Shown in pieces: positions 15,796 to 20,214 of a DNA stretch of 20,214 nt. Location of the stretch: contig NW_005179249.1 in the NCBI RefSeq assembly GCF_000350225.1, forward strand, positions 561,044-581,257, written 5' to 3'. Each line of letters starts with the position of its first letter. Positions within the stretch are counted from its first letter, which is position 1. The notes beneath the pieces are model-generated. The model did no database searches, was not told the DNA's origin, and was given only the letters and a program-made list of their open reading frames with translations. Position numbers and translations under genes: made by a program. The DNA comes from Chondrus crispus (taxonomy: Eukaryota; Rhodophyta; Florideophyceae; Gigartinales; Gigartinaceae).

Positions 15796-17392
15796 CCGAA
15801 CGGAAGTCCAGGCCATCTGCTTCTTCAAGAAGCAGAATTACAAGATCTCCGCGACGGTTGGTCAGAAGCAGGCGTTGATGGTCGCCATCACACCAGTGCT
15901 GGACTCAGGAGCCGGCCCGAACCTCATCCATTTACGGTGTGTCGCCGAGTCGTGGCGACCATCGATAAAACCGGTTCGGAGCCCAGCGCTCATCGACGCG
16001 TCAAACTGCGCGATGAAGGCACTAGGGGAAATCCCCCTGCTCGTCCGAATCGGTGAGTTTGTGGCGCGCGTCCCGTTCCTGGTAGTCACGAGCCTCGCCG
16101 TGGACTGTATCCTCGGTACGACCTTCCTGGATCGCCACGTCAAGGCGATCCTCCCACCGCAACGGAAGGTCGTGTTCCACGACGCGCCACCCGTGGCGTT
16201 AGTCGGAACAACCCCCTCGAGGCACGACCGCAAGATGGCCTCGAGGAGCACCGCACAACAACTACCGCCGTCGGATAAACCCGAACGGAAGCAGGTGTCG
16301 TTCCCCGCCAACACACCGTCACGGAAGATCCGCCTCGTCAGAGGGGTGACAATTCCCCCGATGACGCAGGCCATGGTGAGGGTCGCCACGCCGGTGGGGG
16401 GGCTGTGTTTTTTACAGAACTCCCCAAAAACCGCGCACAGGAATTTGACCCTCATGGCACAGGGGGTCATGGATGTTGCCCCCGAAAAACCGTTCTCGGT
16501 AATGCTCAGCAATTTTGGGCACCGCTCGGTTCACATCCCGAAGCATACCGTAGTCGGACTGGCTCTTCCGTCGCCCACTCACATCCTGACCCTTGGCGAC
16601 TCGGCCGCGGAAGCGGCCGAAGCTAAGGAAGGGGGAGGGATATTTAATTCCAACCTCTCAACCGCAAAGGAGGGCGCGGAAGAAGCCGCTGACAACCGTA
16701 CGGACAACGGCGGGGCTGAACAAGCCACGCCGCCCAAGGCGCACCCCGGGGCGGTTGGAACGGATAAACCCGAAGACACCGCCGCCCCTGAGGAGAACCC
16801 CAATGCCTGGCAGGAGGACGTCCACATCGGTGCCGAGGACGAGGAGGTACGCTCGGAGATCCTCGAGGTACTGTCCGAATTCAAGGACATGTGGACCGGC
16901 CGGTTGGGAAAAATCGGGGCCACGAAGCACCGGATTGAGCTCAAGCCCGGTGCTCGCCCGATTTACCAGGCGCCTTACCGCGCCGGACCAACCGCACGGG
17001 AAAAAGAGAAAACGGAGATCGACCGCATGCTCCGGGCAGGGGTAATCGAACCCGCCACGGCCGAATGGGCAAGCCCCGTGGTATTTGTCCCTAAAAAGGA
17101 TGGTACCATGCGGTTCTGTGTCGACTACAGAAAGCTCAACGCAGTCACAGTTCGGGATTCCTATCCGTTGCCGAGGATGGACGAGTGCATCGATTCCCTC
17201 GGCGACGCTACTGTCTTTACCACGCTGGATTGCAACAGCGGGTATTGGCATGTAGAAATCGCCGAGGAGGACCGCGACAAGACGACGTTCGCGTCGCATT
17301 GCGGGTTGTACCGTTTCCTCCGCATGCCGTTCGGTTTGAAGAACGCCCCGCGACCTTTCAGCGGGCCGTCGACATCATACTGTCGCGGGTAA
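15686..17392 (+). pseudogene. Gypsy pol, part 1: aspartic protease and reverse transcriptase N-half
   Basis: The frame opens after a stop at 15683-15685 and overlaps the end of gag by about 110 bp in the +1 frame. Protease: PVLDSGAG (Asp-Ser-Gly at 15902-15910) and later CILGTTFLDRH. A variable acidic Ala/Glu/Lys linker spans about 16610-16850. Reverse transcriptase: ARPIYQAPYRAGP, WASPVVFVPKKDGTMRFCVDYRKLN, then FTTLDCNSGYWHV with the first catalytic Asp near 17227, and LRMPFGLKNAP. At about 17350 a C-rich run (CCCCGCGACC) has apparently lost one base, and this frame ends in a false stop at 17390-17392. The palm domain continues in the next entry. Confidence 0.9.
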
Positions 17393-19482
17393 AATGGGAA
17401 ACCGCTCTGGTCTACCTGGATGATGTTATCATCTACTCCAAGACCGTAACGGAACACGTCGCGCACGTCCGCGAGGTTCTACGCCTACTGCGGGACGCGG
17501 GCGTGTCGCTGAAGCTGTCGAAGTGCGCCTTCTTCGACACCTCGGTCACCTACCTGGGACACGTTATTCGACCAGGCAGGTTGGAGGTCGAGCGCAACGT
17601 GGTCGCCATCGAGCGCGCTCGACCTCCCCAGAACCAAACGGAATTGCGGTCATTCTTAGGAATGTGCAATGTTTACCGCCGGTTCGTGAAGGGCTTCGCG
17701 AAAATAGCCGCTCCGCTTAACCGGAAGACGGGGAAAAATCAACCCTTCGAGTTTGAGGTTCTTACCGATGAGGAATACGAGGCGTTCGTGGAACTAAAGA
17801 ACCGCCTCGTGTCCCCACCGATCCTCGCTCTACCCCGTTACGGAAAAAAATACACCCTGGATACGGACGCTTGCGCGTACCAGGTCGGCTGTGCCCTACT
17901 ACAGGAGCAGCCGGACGGCGACCGCCTACCGATCGGTTATTGGAGCCGCGCTCTCACGGACGCGGAGAGGAACTACACCACTACCGAGAAGGAATGCCTC
18001 GCCGTCGTATGGAGTATTCTCACGTTTCGACCATACCTGTATGGGAATACGTTCGACCTCCGTACGGATCATGAGGCCCTCCGCTGGGTTCTCAACCTGG
18101 CGGATAGCTCCGGCCGGCTAGCGCGCTGGCGTCTCCGCCTAGCCGAGTACGACTACGACGTACAGTACCGGCCGGGTATTAAGCACCAACTCGCGGATGG
18201 TGTATCACGCTTCCGAGTTGACGGCGCAACCCCCGAACCGGTTGACGACGAGGTCCCGTGTTTCGCGGTACAATGGCGAGAGGAGGAGCATAACCCCCGC
18301 CAAGGTACCGTACAATGGGAGACCCCCGTCGACCCGGGGAGAGCTGAGCACGCGTTCGCGGTTATACCCGAAGAACGCGACGTCTCATCCGTAACGGTGG
18401 AAGAGTTCCTTAGGGAACAGGCCGAGGACCCCTTCTGTAGGGCGGCCGCCGAGACTGTGGGGAACCCGGACTCGCGTTACGACGTTGACCGATACGGGTT
18501 CGTCGTCCGCAAGTCCCCCCTCGATGGGACCTTGCAGCGGGTGGTACCGAAGCGGCTCCGGGCGAAGATATTGTACCTCGCCCATCATCCCCGCCTAGCC
18601 GGACACCCGGGCGGTACGAGGATGTACTATACCCTCCGGCGGGAATATTATTGGCCTCATATGGCCAACGACGCCTTCAGTACCGTACGGAATTGCGCGT
18701 CATGCGCTGCCACCCGGGGAACCCTGGTGAGGCACCAGAAGGATCTCAAGCTCTTCCCAGCGGCAGGACCGCTGGATTTCGTCGCCATGGACCTGCTGGG
18801 CCCTTTACCGAAGACGGCGCACGGGAATCGCCACGTGCTCGTCATGACCGACCGGTTTACGAAGCTGACGCGCAGCATCCCGTTACGGACAACCACCGCG
18901 TCCGTCGTGGCAAACGCCTTCCTGGACATTTGGGTCTACGTATACGGCGCACCTCGTTACGTGCTAACCGATAACGGACCACAATTTGCCGCCAAGTTCT
19001 TCGACGCGGTGTGTGCCCTCCTGGGGGTGAGGCATTACCTGACTACCGCCTATCACCCGCAGACGAATGGGCAAACCGAGCGGTTCAACCGTACTCTGGT
19101 GCAGCGCCTCCGACACTATGCCGCGGAGCACCAGAGGGACTGGGACGAATACATCCAGCCCCTGACCTTCGCGTATAACACGCAGGTCCACCGGTCGACG
19201 GAGACAACCCCGTTCGACCTGGTGCTGACGCGACCACCGTGCGGTTTGGCACTGCCTGGGACTGTACCGCAGGATGCCGTCTCCAACACGAAAGATCCGA
19301 GAACCCCGGTACAGTACAAGCGCGCGACGCTGCGTAAACTACGCGACGCCCTTGAGCGCGCGCGGGTGAAGCTAACCGCGGCGCAAAGGCGATACAGGCC
19401 GACTTCGATAAGAAGGTACGTTTCCGTCCGGTCATCGAGGTGGGAGACCTGGTCTATGTCGACCGCCCACCTCGGCCATTGA
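17353..19482 (+). pseudogene. Gypsy pol, part 2: reverse transcriptase C-half, RNase H and integrase
   Basis: It resumes with ATFQRAVDIILSRV and the catalytic box YLDD (17413-17424). RNase H: YTLDTDACAYQVG (Asp at 17866), TTTEKECLAVVWS and LRTDHEALRW. Integrase: an HHCC zinc domain (HHPRLAGH to NCASCA, about 18577-18710), then core residues Asp 18790 (AMDLLGP), Asp 18970 (LTDNGPQF) and Glu 19078 (NGQTERFNRTL). All key residues of the three enzymes are present. Near 19385 a one-base loss moves the true frame, and this one ends in unrelated residues at 19482. Together these domains copy RNA to DNA, remove the RNA strand and insert the cDNA. Confidence 0.92.
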
Positions 19483-19814
19483 CGAGTACCGAACGGGGAG
19501 ACCTGCCAAGTAATGACGGGGGACCCTCCGTCAAGCCGTTACCGAAAACGGAAGGCCCGTTTCGGGTCCGATCCGCTACGGAGACCACAGTGGTCGTCGA
19601 TCAAGGCGGGGTCTCAAACCGCGTGAGCATCGATCGGATAACCCGGATGCCGCGGGGGCCCCGCGACGTCACTACGGCCGCCCCGATCCAGCCCGCGGCG
19701 GGCGGAGAACCCGAACCCGCCGCGGAGTATGTGGTCGACCATCTGGGAATTCCAAACCTTGAAATCATTGCCGTCACTCAATCTTCGGTCGATTCTGTTT
19801 TAAACAAAGGGTAA
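19386..19814 (+). pseudogene. Gypsy pol, part 3: integrase C-terminal tail in a shifted frame
   Basis: After the shift the frame reads AIQADFDKKVRFRPVIEVGD, LVYVDRPPRP, EGPFRVRSATETTVVVDQGG and RVSIDRITRMPRG. This is the SH3-like GPY/F type C-terminal region of Gypsy integrases, and the frame ends with TAA at 19812-19814. The final residues include AAEYVVDHLG, which resembles the first strand of a chromodomain, but the aromatic cage and remaining strands are not found. It is either a tail without a chromodomain or one lost by decay. Confidence 0.75.
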
Positions 19815-20214
19815 TGGCGGGCTCCTAGACTAAAACCAATCTCCTAACAATGGGATCGTCGTCGAACCCCGCGTCCTTAGGATGTGATCGTAGAACGCGG
19901 CAATGTTATTTCGCAAGAGACCATTGGCAACAGGCGAGAGGATTCTAATGATCACTCTTGTTTATTTGTAGTCTCTGAACGTAATATAGATCGTTGCGAG
20001 CGAAATGTCGTTTGTTTACGTGCTGTAGTTTTCGTAATGACTAATGCAACGTCAAGAAACACTTGCCTTGCATAAACCGTGCCTGACCCTGACCTTATTC
20101 CTCGGTCATCCGTTCTGAAGGTAGAATTTGTCCCTCCTTCAGATAAAGACCGGTAGGGACACGTAGAGACAGCGGCAATAATGCAATGTCTTATTCATGG
20201 TTCACCACGGGTAA
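19815..20214. other. Gypsy 3' non-coding region; no LTR copy recognised
   Basis: No coding sequence was recognised; the ORF at 19884-20075 has no family likeness. Purine-rich runs near 19806-19820 (AACAAAGGGTAATGGCGGG) and 20139-20180 could include a polypurine tract. No segment was seen that repeats 12801-13134, so the 3' LTR probably lies to the right. Confidence 0.45.

Larger units (their letters stand above)
12801..20214 (+). mobile_element. Ty3/Gypsy LTR retrotransposon, incomplete at the right edge of the window
   Basis: The order gag, CCHC knuckle, protease, reverse transcriptase, RNase H, integrase is that of Ty3/Gypsy elements. Coding sequence runs from 13262 to about 19814. The catalytic motifs of all four enzymes are visible, but the frame changes near 15013, somewhere in 15686-15795, near 17350 and near 19385. 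No nonsense codon was found within the domains. The right LTR is not in the window or is unrecognisable, so the true right end is unknown. Confidence 0.9.

Noticed and set aside
19815..20214. 3' LTR of the Gypsy element
   Set aside because: No similarity to the proposed 5' LTR could be seen by eye.
1..20214. CRISPR arrays, bacterial operons, rRNA or tRNA genes
   Set aside because: No regularly spaced direct repeats, no ribosome-binding-site pattern and no conserved RNA genes were seen; gene and transposon types are eukaryotic.

Overview
This is eukaryotic nuclear DNA dominated by transposable elements. It contains a MAP-kinase-type protein kinase, a pogo/Tigger-type DNA transposon, two PIF/Harbinger transposases with a Myb/SANT-like partner, and a Ty3/Gypsy LTR retrotransposon. 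Host-type coding DNA is GC-rich and the kinase reads as one intronless ORF. A compact, GC-rich protist or alga, possibly a red alga, fits best, but this is inferred from gene and repeat style and not proven.

Layout. (1) 1-1780, minus strand: the 5' end of a gene running off the left edge (its N-terminus resembles BCL7 proteins), a short intergenic stretch with two adjacent perfect palindromes, and an atypical MAPK-like kinase. (2) 2018-9263: a PIF/Harbinger element bounded by perfect 15-bp terminal inverted repeats and TTA target duplications. It carries a broken transposase (+), a broken Myb/SANT-like partner gene (-), and subterminal GGGTCTA repeats. A complete 2263-bp pogo-like element with an intact 593-codon transposase sits inside it, inserted at the TA of one GGGTCTA repeat. 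Between the Harbinger genes lies foreign cargo: a decayed unknown coding remnant and a truncated adenylosuccinate synthetase 5' end with promoter-like sequence and a perfect hairpin. (3) 9267-12800: a strong 20-bp-stem hairpin, a candidate 301-bp TA-flanked MITE, a second and different Harbinger transposase with one frameshift and two stops, and a fragment that looks like the first membrane segment of an MFS transporter. (4) 12801 to the right edge: a Ty3/Gypsy retrotransposon with gag, protease, reverse transcriptase, RNase H and integrase in that order. Its catalytic residues are all visible, but the reading frame is broken by single-base shifts. A 5' LTR is proposed; no 3' LTR copy was found in the window.

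How it fits together. The Harbinger transposase and Myb-like protein are the usual two-protein system of such elements, and the GGGTCTA repeats are plausible binding sites. Relative ages can be read from decay: the Harbinger element is old and broken, while the pogo element nested in it is intact and younger. The most interesting feature is the host gene cargo inside the Harbinger element.
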